From: Pseudomarimonas arenosa
GTDB taxonomy: Bacteria; Pseudomonadota; Gammaproteobacteria; Xanthomonadales; Xanthomonadaceae
Direction of reading: 5' to 3'
DNA length: 64,000 nucleotides
Assembly: GCF_014841215.1 (NCBI RefSeq)
Contig: NZ_JACYTR010000002.1
Location: 148,156-212,155, forward strand
Below, piece by piece: positions 1-10,158 of this stretch. Both the position numbers and the translations under genes were made by a program. The notes beneath the pieces were generated by a model. It was not told the DNA's origin. It saw only the letters and a program-made list of their open reading frames with translations, and searched no databases. Each line of letters starts with the position of its first letter. Within the stretch, counting starts at the first letter, position 1.

Positions 1-1473
1 CAATTCGAGCTCCTCGGCGGAAATCTCGCCGGTCGCGGCAATCCGCCGGTGCGTTCGGGCGCTGACGACCACCTGCAAACCTGCGATTGCTGCACCGTGC
101 TCCAAGCTCTGCAACAACAGGCGCGGGAACGAATCCTGATTGCGATCGCGAGCGATTTCACTGGCGTTGTCGATCGCGTCGAGCAGCAGGACCAGTTGCC
201 GGTCCGCCGAGCCGCGGCGCAACGTCGCGACGGCTTGCTCCAGGCGGACTCGGAATGCGCGAAGGATGTCTTCGCTGTTGCTGGTCGAGGGCAGCATGGG
301 GTCGCACAAGCCTCGACAGGCGAGCTCATTGGCGATATGCACTAGGCCGCGGCTTGGCAGGTGCCTGCTGTCGTCGGAGGCGCGGTACTGCCCCATGCCG
401 AAGCAGTCGAACAGGATCGTCTCGTGCTCGTGACCCAGGCGGGCGGCCAGCGAGTTCATGAAGACCGTCTTTCCGAAGCCGCCTTCGGCGTGCACGACTA
501 ACGGTCGGGTAAGCCGCGGGATGCGGTGGACCGTGTCGTCCAGCTGCACGCGATCGACCACTTTTCCAATTGGCGGAAAACTCGCCGTCGCCGGGAGCAG
601 ATCCTTGTCGTCGGACAGGCCCAACGCAGCCAGCACGTCCGTGCGCACGATGACGTTTCGGTGCTGCTTGATCAAACCTGCCTTGTCGCGTGCCATCTCC
701 CGGATATCCGCGAGACGGCGGCGGGCCATGTGGTCCCGCGCGTCTGACCAGTCCACCAGGGTGAGTGCGAGCTGCTGCTTGTTCTCGCGCAGGTCGCCGG
801 TCAGGCCGATCATGTCTAGTCGCGCGGCGAACTCGGCGAGGTCCTTGCCCGTCAGCTTGCAGGCGTCCGCCACCTGCTTGGCCTGCGTTTTCGCGTCGCT
901 CTTGAGCGGGCCTTGCGCCGCCAGACCTTCGATGGCCTCAAGCAGCGCGGGCTCGATGGGCCGGTTGGTAACCAGCTCGAACCGCAACTTTGCCCGCGCC
1001 TTGTCGGTCCCAAGCGACGTCTTGCAGGCGCGATACGTGCGCGCGAACTTGCCAATCGTCTTCTTCGCGTCCGCCGCCCGAAACGGCTTGTGCTCGGCCG
1101 CCTTGGAGTACTTCACCTGGACCACGACCGCGCGCTTGGCATGCTGGAGGTTGGGCCGACCTCCAAAGTACATGACCGCGTCGGCTATCTCATTGCCTTC
1201 TTTCGAGACGCCGCGCTGATCCTCGTTGGCAAAGCCCTCCACCGCAATGCCGACCAACTCGGACCCGGGCAGTAGCAAGCCCAGACACTTTCGAGCGATC
1301 CAAGCTTCGTGGAACTCGTGGCCGTCGCGGGAGGCGCGGACGGTATCTACGGCCGGGCGCGTTCTGGGGTTGGCCTTCCCCTTGGGCTTGGGCGATGCGT
1401 TGGGCTTCGGCGTGGCCTTCCGCGGGGTTGCCGACTTGCGCGTCGCCGTGGACTTCTTTTTCGCCTTTGCCAT
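1..1473 (-). CDS. Avs-like STAND NTPase with N-terminal nuclease domain (3' end outside window)
   Basis: The 491 visible residues run off the left edge. The first 45 or so residues are a Lys/Pro/Ala-rich tail. Residues about 50-200 look like a PD-(D/E)XK nuclease of the Cap4/Mrr type: GHEFHEAW near 51, candidate metal ligands E79 and D98, and a Q-x-K motif at 119-121 (VVVQVKYS). A STAND/NACHT-type NTPase follows, with P-loop GGFGKT at 331-336, Walker B QLVLLLDAIDNA at about 426-437 and a sensor-like VVVSARTHR at 468-476. From family knowledge, nuclease-STAND-TPR proteins are Avs anti-phage sensors that recognise phage proteins and then cut DNA. The TPR sensor half would lie beyond the window. 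The ATG at 1473 is the first in frame after a stop; TTG starts lie just upstream. No partner gene is adjacent. The exact Avs class is inference. Confidence 0.75.
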   Translation of the reverse strand, partial: MAKAKKKSTATRKSATPRKATPKPNASPKPKGKANPRTRPAVDTVRASRDGHEFHEAWIARKCLGLLLPGSELVGIAVEGFANEDQRGVSKEGNEIADAVMYFGGRPNLQHAKRAVVVQVKYSKAAEHKPFRAADAKKTIGKFARTYRACKTSLGTDKARAKLRFELVTNRPIEPALLEAIEGLAAQGPLKSDAKTQAKQVADACKLTGKDLAEFAARLDMIGLTGDLRENKQQLALTLVDWSDARDHMARRRLADIREMARDKAGLIKQHRNVIVRTDVLAALGLSDDKDLLPATASFPPIGKVVDRVQLDDTVHRIPRLTRPLVVHAEGGFGKTVFMNSLAARLGHEHETILFDCFGMGQYRASDDSRHLPSRGLVHIANELACRGLCDPMLPSTSNSEDILRAFRVRLEQAVATLRRGSADRQLVLLLDAIDNASEIARDRNQDSFPRLLLQSLEHGAAIAGLQVVVSARTHRRIAATGEISAEELEL

Positions 1474-1769
1474 TACCCGTTCCGCCAAGACCTCATCCAA
1501 GGATACCGGGGCGGCACCGGCCAGGAGCTAACCAAATTCGATGGCTCATCGATGGGTCATTCATCGACCTCGTTTGACTGTGGCAGGAGGTCGTTTACTC
1601 AAATGAGGCGGTGACCCCGAATTCCTAACGGACTCCAGCTGGCCGCAAGAACAATTGGAGTGCTAGATCGCCACGCAGCGAGCGATAGGTTGAACCAGCC
1701 GGCCCAAAACCCAGCCGCATGAGAGTCGCATGAACCGCCCCGGCTTTCGTAGAGGCTGTTTGGTTTAAG

Positions 1770-3001
<1,232 letters not shown>

Positions 3002-3450
3002 GGCTCCATTCTCTCAAGAGTTGGAGCCTCCACGAATCCCGGGGCGGTTCACGCATGCATAGCCGCGTTGTCTGCTCGGGAGGTAGCGAAGACACCTCTT
3101 CCGTCGCACTTGCTTAGCGCTTTGCTAGACACCGCCTGGGAGTACCGTCTTCCCCGAGCGAACGGGTAGACGTAGACCCAACCGAGTTCAAATGGATAGG
3201 TCGACGCCGGGAGATCAACGCCGGCGGATTCAGAAACGCGAGTCCGATAGGCCGTCAATGGCATCTTGAGAGCGGCAATTGCAGCGAGCTTCTTCTCTTC
3301 GTGTAGTAGCACGAGTGCTCGGGCCGACATCAGTCGATCACGGAGGCCAGCGGGTACGACTTCCCCGCCTTCCCGCACGGCTTGCTCAAACTCGGCGACC
3401 TGTTCCGACGAGAACTCGCGCGGTGATTTGGACTCGATAGTGGACGACAT

Positions 3451-3891
3451 GGAAATCGCTCCGAGATAGGTTGGGCGACTTGAGGGATCGAGTTTGTTAG
3501 CGCCCATCGACGGCTCTAGACACAACGTCGATCCTGTCGGGAGAGAACTTTGTGTTCTCGCGTGCTCATACGTTTCAGAGACTTGCGTGCCAACCAGGAG
3601 GGGACATTATTCCCTAACTAAATCTGGGGCACAAAATTACCCGCTGTCTGACCGACTGCTTCTGGCCGAAGGTCGCCCTTCCCTACTCCCGATAAGCGCC
3701 GCTAATCACTCTCGATGAGTGTGGATGTAGGAAAAGTCCTACACCACGCGCCAGCGTTACCCGACAGATTTGACGCGTCCGCCGTCACACACTGGCTCCG
3801 CCCCGCAGAAGCCCGAGCGCGACCCCTGGTCCGGCAGGCAAGCACCGGAATAAGCTGCGCTGCGGGGCGCCCTTTTCACTTGGAGCCGCCC
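3451..3891. other. Intergenic region without a recognised gene
   Basis: About 440 bases lie between the divergent GNAT pseudogene and the small plus-strand gene at 3892. Short frames here carry no recognisable motif or ribosome site. It probably holds the promoters of both neighbours; no individual promoter could be picked with confidence. Confidence 0.5.
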
Positions 3892-4164
3892 GTGACCCGC
3901 TACTACGTCATTCATTCCGCTGAGGGATTCGAAGTTCGTCGCGAAGGACGCCTGAAAGGCGTGCACGCACTACAAGTGCGCGCGCTGCAGGCGGCGAAGT
4001 TCATGGCCAGCGTCGAGGCCGCCAAGCTCAACGAGCGCGCCCTGGTGTATCTCGAAGCTAAGCCTGACCGTTTCGAGCTCGCTGCGAATTTCACGCCAGA
4101 CGATCCTATTGCCCTACCCTTTGGCGTCCTGCCGGTGGGCGACAGCCGTGTGCTGGTACGCTGA
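3892..4164 (+). CDS. Small DUF2188-like protein
   Basis: This is a 90-residue protein if the GTG at 3892 is used. That start is preferred to any upstream ATG because a TTGGAG ribosome site lies 6 nt before it and the conserved domain begins at once (TRYYVIHSAEGFEVRREG). That opening, followed by a helix rich in Ala and Glu (ALQVRALQAAKFMAS) and a hydrophobic strand ending in a short acidic turn, resembles DUF2188-type proteins, which are small and of unknown role. It has no signal peptide or membrane segment. It stands alone, convergent with the leftward gene ending at 4214, within the island cargo. Confidence 0.6.
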   Translation: MTRYYVIHSAEGFEVRREGRLKGVHALQVRALQAAKFMASVEAAKLNERALVYLEAKPDRFELAANFTPDDPIALPFGVLPVGDSRVLVR

Positions 4165-4213
4165 GCGGCGAATCCGCGCAGTCTCCTGTTTAGTCACTCC
4201 AACAGGCAGACGC

Positions 4214-5887
4214 TCACGGCGTCATGCGTTCCAGCCTTGCCTCGCGTTGGCCTCGTTCGAGATCGATGGCTACTTCGCCCTGCTCATCCGTCTCAAGCCA
4301 AACCACGTGTTCCGTCGCTTGAGGCAGGGACAGGCGGCCCAGCGCATCGGTCTTCATCGACCACGGTGGCAGCCCCTTCAACGAGCCGCGCACAGTGAGC
4401 ATCGCATTCGCTAGGGGAATGCCTTCATCAAGCACCTGGATCTGGGCGTTGGCGCCCGCCGCGGGCTGCATGGCGACGCGTGAAGGGATACCACCCGCCA
4501 CCTGCGTGTTCGGTGTATACGCCACGCGCCAAGGCGAGAGCGCCATGGCCACGCGATAGGTGCCGGATTCGCTTATCGACACGGCCAATCCCCGCTCGAT
4601 CGGCAGGAAGTATTCAGCGCTGACATCGGTCCATTCGCCCTCCGACTGACGCTGAAGCACAAATATCGGATAGGCGCTGTCTTGCTCGCCAACGGGGTTC
4701 GGTCCTAAAGCACTCAAGTCCACTTCGATCCAATGGAGAGGAGCAAGCGCGATCGTTTTTTCCAGGCGTGGCGTCGGCTCGATCAGAATCGGATCGGTTT
4801 CGATGTTGACCTCAAATGGAACGCGCTCTGCGTATGTCGGTCGCCCCGTGGCATCAGGAGAAATCATGAGGGTGAAACGCTGAGGTCGGCGCCGATCAAG
4901 TTCGACAAAGGTTGCCCTACCCAGCGAATTGATGACCCTTTCCACGAGTCCGCGATCGCCGGCCCACTCCACTCGTGCGTCAGGAATGGGGGCTTGCGTC
5001 TCCGCATCGACGACTCGCAGGTCGAGATCAAACGCGAGTCTACTGGCCACCCACTGAGCCTGTTCATCCAGCACAACGTCGGTAATCGCGCCCGGGTGCA
5101 GCAGCACCTCCACGCGACGCGCAGGAATGCCATTCACTAGAAACTGGACGTCCATCGGCTGCGCTTCCAACGGTCGCAGGACCGTGACCACATCAGCGGG
5201 AATGGGCGTCTCGGAGAAGGCTTCCAGAACATCCGGCGCGAACTGCCGTTGAAGCGTTTGCCAAGCAATACCGTCGGGCGTGTCACTGCGCCGACGTAGT
5301 AGCACCGATACTCGGCTGTCATCCACCACCTCACGTTGGATCCGCACGCCTGCCCCGACGATTGGTTGAATGGCCGCCGGCGGTGCAGACACAACGAATC
5401 GATGGGCGTAGTAGCGCAGGCCGTCGCTGCCGCGCGCGCGCACCCAGACCCCGTCCGCCGGCGGCAACGCCACAGGCCCGACGCGCACGGCGCCGTCGGA
5501 CTGCCGAACGGCCGGCACCGCCCGCCACGATTCGACGTTCGCGAGGTCTTCGAAGTCATCCGCGCGCGCCTCGGCCGCAGCCTCGTCAAGTAAGGCGTCG
5601 TGCCGCGCGGCGTCCTCGGGTGAGACAAACGCTAAGCCGATCTCGACGCTGGCGGGCAACGCCTCGATGCCACCGTCCGGAAGCAGGAGCGTCGAGAACG
5701 GCCCGCCGGTCGCCTGCTCCTGTGGCGAAGGGAGGACCGGCGCGTCGCCGACCGGCGCGGGTGTGGTCGCCGCCGGTGCCGCCTCGACCGCGGCCGGCAC
5801 GGGGCGCTCGGGTGCGGAGCGCCAGGTCGCCCACACGATTAAGCCGAGCGCGATCAACGTCGCGCTGGCCCACCCACCTCGCCTCAC
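4214..5887 (-). CDS. Exported or membrane-anchored beta-rich protein, function unknown
   Basis: This 557-residue protein begins at a GTG. Residues about 6-22 form one N-terminal membrane segment (ASATLIALGLIVWATW), followed by a Pro/Ala-rich linker to about 65, so the body is probably outside the cytoplasm. The rest is a series of beta-rich modules. Two stretches (LDLRVVDAETQAPIPDARVEW and IQVLDEGIPLANAMLTVRG) look like carboxypeptidase-regulatory or Ig-like domains, in which a loop 'substitutes' a value and the chain then continues as strands. No catalytic motif is visible. The gene starts 4 nt after the stop of the DNase I-like gene upstream, so the two are probably co-transcribed. The role is unknown. 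Confidence 0.7.
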   Translation of the reverse strand: MRRGGWASATLIALGLIVWATWRSAPERPVPAAVEAAPAATTPAPVGDAPVLPSPQEQATGGPFSTLLLPDGGIEALPASVEIGLAFVSPEDAARHDALLDEAAAEARADDFEDLANVESWRAVPAVRQSDGAVRVGPVALPPADGVWVRARGSDGLRYYAHRFVVSAPPAAIQPIVGAGVRIQREVVDDSRVSVLLRRRSDTPDGIAWQTLQRQFAPDVLEAFSETPIPADVVTVLRPLEAQPMDVQFLVNGIPARRVEVLLHPGAITDVVLDEQAQWVASRLAFDLDLRVVDAETQAPIPDARVEWAGDRGLVERVINSLGRATFVELDRRRPQRFTLMISPDATGRPTYAERVPFEVNIETDPILIEPTPRLEKTIALAPLHWIEVDLSALGPNPVGEQDSAYPIFVLQRQSEGEWTDVSAEYFLPIERGLAVSISESGTYRVAMALSPWRVAYTPNTQVAGGIPSRVAMQPAAGANAQIQVLDEGIPLANAMLTVRGSLKGLPPWSMKTDALGRLSLPQATEHVVWLETDEQGEVAIDLERGQREARLERMTP

Positions 5888-5891
5888 GCGA

Positions 5892-6746
5892 TTAGTCCGT
5901 GTCGGAGGACGAGTAGAACTGCGCCCAGATCGGCGCGTGATCCGACAGATCGCGCATGACGCACATATTGGCGATGTAGTCGCGGCCCGAACTCGAGTAC
6001 TCCGTCACGTAGCTCGACTGAAAAAAGAAGTGATCGTAGGGGCTGGCGAACTGACAGCTCGTGTTGATGGACGTCAGGTCGTTGACCTTGTGGCTCACCG
6101 CCGGCGAGAGGCCGGTCAGTGTGTTCCACCACGGCGAGGTGGCATCGCGATTGGTATCGCCCAGCAAGATCACGTCTTGATCGCTGCTGCTGCCGTTTTG
6201 AATCGACGAGAACACGGTCGCGATGTCGGCGATTTCCTGCTGACGCTCCGCCGTGGTGCCAAACACCGCATGCCAGTTGATGAACGTGTAGTCGGCGCCG
6301 GTTTGAATGTGGCGCACCTTGACGATTTGCGGCTCGCGCTCGAACTTGTCGCCAACATCGCTCCACACGTATTCGGAGAGCAGCTGCACGCGATCGGTGC
6401 GGTAAAACACCGCGTAGCGTTCCTTGTAGGAACTGCGGCCGATCGGCGCGGTGACGCGGTACGCCCAGGTTTGGCCGCTGGCCGCATTGAGTGCGGACGC
6501 AATGTTGGCCGCCGCGGTGTCGTACATCACTTCTTGCGCAAAGATCAGGTCCACGCCGTTGGTCGAACTCGACGACGACCCGAACTGCTTCCAGGCCTGG
6601 TTGGCGTAGCCAGGCCAATCGGTCGATCCGCTCCACCCCGAGTGCAGGGTGTTCCAACTCATCACGCGCAAGTACGATCCGGCCGACGCGGTCCCCACCA
6701 CGCCTGCCAGCACCAGCGCCACGCCCACTCGCAACACTGCCTTCAT
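5892..6746 (-). CDS. Secreted endonuclease/exonuclease/phosphatase (DNase I-like) protein
   Basis: This is a 284-residue protein with a clear signal peptide (KAVLRVGVALVLAGVVGTASA). The ATG at 6746 is chosen because a GGGGAG site lies 8 nt upstream; a GTG three codons earlier sits too close to that site. The motifs of the EEP superfamily appear in order: MSWN, FAQEV, YKERYAVFYR, NWHAVFG, ILLGDTN, YDHFFF and the C-terminal SDHAPIWAQF. These supply the metal-binding and catalytic Asn, Glu, Asp and His residues of DNase I-like phosphodiesterases. The substrate is probably extracellular DNA or another phosphodiester. It is followed 4 nt later by an exported beta-rich protein. It is carried on the island. 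Confidence 0.88.
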   Translation of the reverse strand: MKAVLRVGVALVLAGVVGTASAGSYLRVMSWNTLHSGWSGSTDWPGYANQAWKQFGSSSSSTNGVDLIFAQEVMYDTAAANIASALNAASGQTWAYRVTAPIGRSSYKERYAVFYRTDRVQLLSEYVWSDVGDKFEREPQIVKVRHIQTGADYTFINWHAVFGTTAERQQEIADIATVFSSIQNGSSSDQDVILLGDTNRDATSPWWNTLTGLSPAVSHKVNDLTSINTSCQFASPYDHFFFQSSYVTEYSSSGRDYIANMCVMRDLSDHAPIWAQFYSSSDTD

Positions 6747-6943
6747 TGAATTCACTCCCCAGAGAAGTGCCCCATGGCGGGGCGAGTGTACGACGGCTTC
6801 ATGACGGAATGGCGCGTCGACCCGACCGTCTGACGGGAGGCATCACACCCCTGGCAGCGCCCTTCAACAGGCCGCGGAGTGTGCACCTACCCTGCCGCGT
6901 GTCCTAAGCTGTCGGCCCCCACGTTGCAGACAGCGCGCTCGTC

Positions 6944-7372
6944 ATGCCGAAACGGATCATTGGCCTCTTGGCCGCCGCCTGGATGTCCAGCACTTCGATT
7001 GTCGCGGCGGAGGCGAAAACGCCTCCCTCAGAGGCCCCCCGGTCCTGCAGTGATCGGTGGGCGTCACCGCCCGCCCCACCGCGCTATCCGCCGCTCGCGG
7101 TGCGCGATAACCACGAAGGCAACGTCACGATTGCGTTTGTGCTCGACGAATCAGGCCATGCCTCGGATCACCGTATCACCGCGTCGAGCCAGTCGCCCCA
7201 TCTTGATCAGGCGGCTTGGGACGCCGTGTTTGCCCTGCAATTCAAGCCAAGTCCCACCCAGCGCGACTGCGAGCATACCGTGCAGTTTTGCTTCAATCGC
7301 CCGGACAGCCGCTGCGGCAATTCCACGCCGCCAATTCGATACGCGACACCGGAACAAAAGCCGCGTCAATAA
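6944..7372 (+). CDS. Exported TonB C-terminal-like protein
   Basis: This 142-residue protein has a probable signal peptide (IIGLLAAAWMSSTSIVAA). Its body reads like the C-terminal domain of TonB energy transducers: YPPLAVRDNHEGNVTIAFVLDESGHASDHRIT, then a helix containing LDQAAWDAV and a strand containing FKPSP. Normal TonB has an N-terminal membrane anchor and a Pro-rich spacer; here the domain stands alone after a cleavable signal, with five or more cysteines in the C-terminal part. A role in energising a transporter is therefore doubtful. The HNH gene follows 40 nt downstream on the same strand. Confidence 0.7.
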   Translation: MPKRIIGLLAAAWMSSTSIVAAEAKTPPSEAPRSCSDRWASPPAPPRYPPLAVRDNHEGNVTIAFVLDESGHASDHRITASSQSPHLDQAAWDAVFALQFKPSPTQRDCEHTVQFCFNRPDSRCGNSTPPIRYATPEQKPRQ

Positions 7373-7412
7373 GGCGGCCGGCCGGATGTTGAACCCCATG
7401 TTGGGAGCAGGC

Positions 7413-8354
7413 ATGCGCCATTGGTGGGTAAATCAAAATCAGACGTACCGAAGCGAAGTACCCGGCGGGTTTCTGTGGTCACCAAAGACGCGCGCCGACG
7501 GGGCTCGAAATCACTTCTACGAGAACATGCGAGAGGTTGCCCCCGGCGATGTCGTGTTCTCCTTCTGCGACACGCGCATCAAGGCGATCGGACTCGCCGT
7601 CGGTCGCGCCGAGTCGTCGCCGAAACCCGACTTCGGTGGCGCCGGTTCGACATGGGCGTCCGAAGGGTGGTTGGTGCCGGTGGAGTTTGAGGAATTTGGC
7701 CACCCCATCCGACCCAAAGACCACATCGAAGCGCTGCGACCGCACCTGCCCGGCAAGTACTCCCCGCTCCAACACTCAGGCGACGGCCTTCAGTCGGTGT
7801 ACCTCACGGAACTGCCTCCGCCCCTGGCGACCGCGCTCATCGCCGTCATCGGCGAGGCATACGCGAGTTCACTGACCATCCTCCAATCGAAGATCGACGC
7901 CGAAGGCAGCGATGATGAGTTTCGCCACGCGGAGGCGATGAGCGGGCGCACGGATATTGGCGAGACCTCCAAACGCCAGCTTCTCCTCGCCCGCCGAGGT
8001 CAGGGGGTGTTCAAGGCCAATGTGCGCCTCAACGAAACACGATGCCGGGTCACCGGCGTAAACGACCCGCGCCACCTGCGCGCCAGCCACATCAAACCGT
8101 GGCGCGCGTGCGATGACGTCGAGAAATTGGACGGGTGTAACGGCCTGTTATTGGCACCGCATATCGATCACTTGTTTGATCAAGGGTTTATTTCGTTTGC
8201 CGACGAAGGGAAGCTGCTCATTTCACCGCGGTTGGATCGATCGATCCTCACACGTTGGAGCATCCCCGGCACATGGAACGCAGGCCCCTTCAATGACCGA
8301 CAGCACGCCTACCTTCACTATCATCGAAACCATGTGTTCAAGCACGGCGGCTGA
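7413..8354 (+). CDS. EVE/PUA-like domain plus HNH endonuclease
   Basis: This is a 313-residue protein. The ATG at 7413 is preferred over upstream ATGs because GGGAG lies 5 nt before it and the conserved MRHWWVNQNQTY opening begins there. Residues 1 to about 150 resemble an EVE/PUA-like fold (WWVNQNQTY, PGDVVFSFCDTRIKAIGLAVG), which in related enzymes reads modified bases. Residues about 195-305 form an HNH nuclease: C211, SHIKPW (H226), NGLLL (N243), H250 with D252, and LFDQGFISF. From family knowledge, EVE-HNH proteins are modification-dependent restriction enzymes cutting phage or foreign DNA. The interrupted gene at 8451 follows on the same strand 97 nt later and may be its partner. Modification dependence is inference. 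Confidence 0.85.
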   Translation: MRHWWVNQNQTYRSEVPGGFLWSPKTRADGARNHFYENMREVAPGDVVFSFCDTRIKAIGLAVGRAESSPKPDFGGAGSTWASEGWLVPVEFEEFGHPIRPKDHIEALRPHLPGKYSPLQHSGDGLQSVYLTELPPPLATALIAVIGEAYASSLTILQSKIDAEGSDDEFRHAEAMSGRTDIGETSKRQLLLARRGQGVFKANVRLNETRCRVTGVNDPRHLRASHIKPWRACDDVEKLDGCNGLLLAPHIDHLFDQGFISFADEGKLLISPRLDRSILTRWSIPGTWNAGPFNDRQHAYLHYHRNHVFKHGG

Positions 8355-9046
8355 ACCGCCCACTCTCCGGCGAGCGCAGGCCGAGCCACTTAACGGGCCT
8401 TGGGTGTCGGAAGGTTTGGCCCGCCGCAGAGCGAACATGGGTAGACACGCGTGATCACCCGAGAAGCGCTCTACGACCTGGTGTGGTCGATGCCGATGAC
8501 GAAGGTTGCCGCTCAGTTCAAGGTCTCCGGCAGCTACATGGCGCGCGTCTGCAGCGTGCTCAAGGTCCCCCGACCCGAGCGCGGCTACTGGGCGAAATTG
8601 GCCGTCGGCCGGGCGCCCAAGCAGCCGCCTCTACCCCCTCCGTTGCCCGGGGATCCGGAAACCTGGTCGCTGACCGGCACCCTGCCCACGCCGCCCAAGC
8701 CCCGCCCCCGCCCGGCGGTGATCCCGAGGCCCCCAACGCCCGCGCCAGTACGACAGCGCCAGATCACGGGCACGCATCCCTTGATCCAGGGCGCCAAGGC
8801 CCATTGCCTCAACAGTCGCCCGGTCGACGACGATGGGTACTTGCGGCCGTACAAGAAACTCCTGGTCGACCTCCACGCCTCGCGGTCTGGGCTCGACAAG
8901 GCCCTCGCCTTCGGGAACGACCTGTTCAATGCCCTGGAGTCGGCCGGCCACCGCGTGGTCATGGCGGCGTTTGATTCGGGCTTTAGCCGTCGGCGCCTAT
9001 CCGAAAAAGAAGCGACCCCGAACCTGCCGGATCGTAAGCTTCCCCG

Positions 9047-9868
9047 TCAAGCGAACACTTCTAAAGTAGAACTCCTGACGTGTTGACGATATTCGCTGGG
9101 CGTCATGTCGCCCAGTGAGTCATGTGGTCGCTCTTCGTTGTACTCGATCATCCACCACCACGCGGCTTCGCGTACGTCATCGATCCGTTGGAACAGGTGC
9201 TGGTCGAGCACTTCCTCGCGAAATGTCCGGTTAAAACGTTCGATGTAGGCGTTCTGGTTGGGCTTGCCTGGCTGGATGTACTGAATGGCCATGCCATTGG
9301 CTTTTGCCCACTGCACGAATGCTTCGCCTAGGAACTCAGGGCCGTTGTCGGTACGCAGCACCTGAGGCAGTCCATGATGCTCTTTGAGGTGCTCAAAAAT
9401 GCGGACGAGCCGTAGCGACGAAATCGACGTGTCGACTTCGATGTGCAGCGCTTCCCTATTGAAGTCGTCGACCACATTGAACGTGCGGAATCGTCTGCCG
9501 CAGGCCAACGCGTCAGCCATGAAGTCCGCCGACCACACCGTGTCGGGAAGTCGCGGCACGTAGAGCGGGACCCGCTCGCGCTTGGGAAGACGACGCTTGG
9601 TCGCACGACGCAAGTTGAGTTTCATTGCTCTGTACACTCGATAGATGCGTTTGTGGTTCCATTCCGGGTGAAGCCGCCGAAGCAGCTTGCGGCACTTCCA
9701 AAAGCCGCGCGCCGGGCGCTCTTCGACCAGTTTTGCTAGCGCCGCAATGATCTCGGCATCGCGCACAGTCCAGTCGAGTGGCGGTTCATACCAAGCCGTT
9801 CGTGACAGGCCGACGCAGTCGCAGGCACGACGCAAAGGGCGCTGATGGTTCTCAACCAGGAACCGCAC
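9047..9868 (-). CDS. IS407-type transposase OrfB (DDE integrase) of element B
   Basis: This 273-residue protein begins at a GTG. An HTH_21-like segment (ALAKLVEERPARGFWKCRKLL) is followed by the rve core. The catalytic acidic residues fall in WSADFMADAL, LRTDNGPEFL and NQNAYIERFNRTFREE. In the -1 frame relative to orfA, the A7 run at about 9900-9906 leads into TVGPAQRREAVRFLVE, so the active transposase is very likely an OrfAB fusion made by programmed -1 frameshifting. The isolated GTG start may give a separate OrfB. The frame is intact and its length is normal. Confidence 0.93.
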   Translation of the reverse strand: MRFLVENHQRPLRRACDCVGLSRTAWYEPPLDWTVRDAEIIAALAKLVEERPARGFWKCRKLLRRLHPEWNHKRIYRVYRAMKLNLRRATKRRLPKRERVPLYVPRLPDTVWSADFMADALACGRRFRTFNVVDDFNREALHIEVDTSISSLRLVRIFEHLKEHHGLPQVLRTDNGPEFLGEAFVQWAKANGMAIQYIQPGKPNQNAYIERFNRTFREEVLDQHLFQRIDDVREAAWWWMIEYNEERPHDSLGDMTPSEYRQHVRSSTLEVFA

Positions 9869-9891
9869 CGCCTCACGCCGCTGCGCCGGCC

Positions 9892-10158
9892 CTACAGTTT
9901 TTTTGCGATCAGATCCTTCATCGCTGCGTTGTCCAGCGCCAGCTCGGAATACATCCGCTTGAGCCGCGCATTCTCAGCTTCCAACTCCTTGACGCGCTTC
10001 AGATCTGAGGCGTCCATCCCACCGTACTTCGATTTCCACACGTAGTAGGTCGCCTGACTGATTCCGGCTTGCCGGCACAGGTCTTTGACCGGAATGCCCG
10101 CGTCAGCCTGCTTCAAGATCGAAACAATCTGGGTTTCGGTAAATCGTGACTTCTTCAT
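9892..10158 (-). CDS. IS407-type transposase OrfA of element B
   Basis: This 88-residue protein begins MKKSRFTETQIVSILKQ, typical of IS407-group OrfA. It has an HTH at about residues 8-45 (VKDLCRQAGISQATYYVWKSKYGG), then a coiled-coil segment (LKRVKELEAENARLKRMYSEL). It ends in AKKL at an AAAAAAACTG run that fits the -1 frameshift signal leading into orfB. Its role is to bind the ends of the element and multimerise. Confidence 0.93.
   Translation of the reverse strand: MKKSRFTETQIVSILKQADAGIPVKDLCRQAGISQATYYVWKSKYGGMDASDLKRVKELEAENARLKRMYSELALDNAAMKDLIAKKL

Noticed and set aside
458..1531. Plus-strand frames opposite the STAND gene
   Set aside because: They show no motif and lie antisense to a frame with clear nuclease and NTPase motifs and continuous coding to the window edge.
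6879..7412. N-terminal extension of the HNH gene to 6879
   Set aside because: It overlaps the TonB-C-like gene, is rich in Arg/Ser/Pro without motif, and the ribosome site and family start point to 7413.
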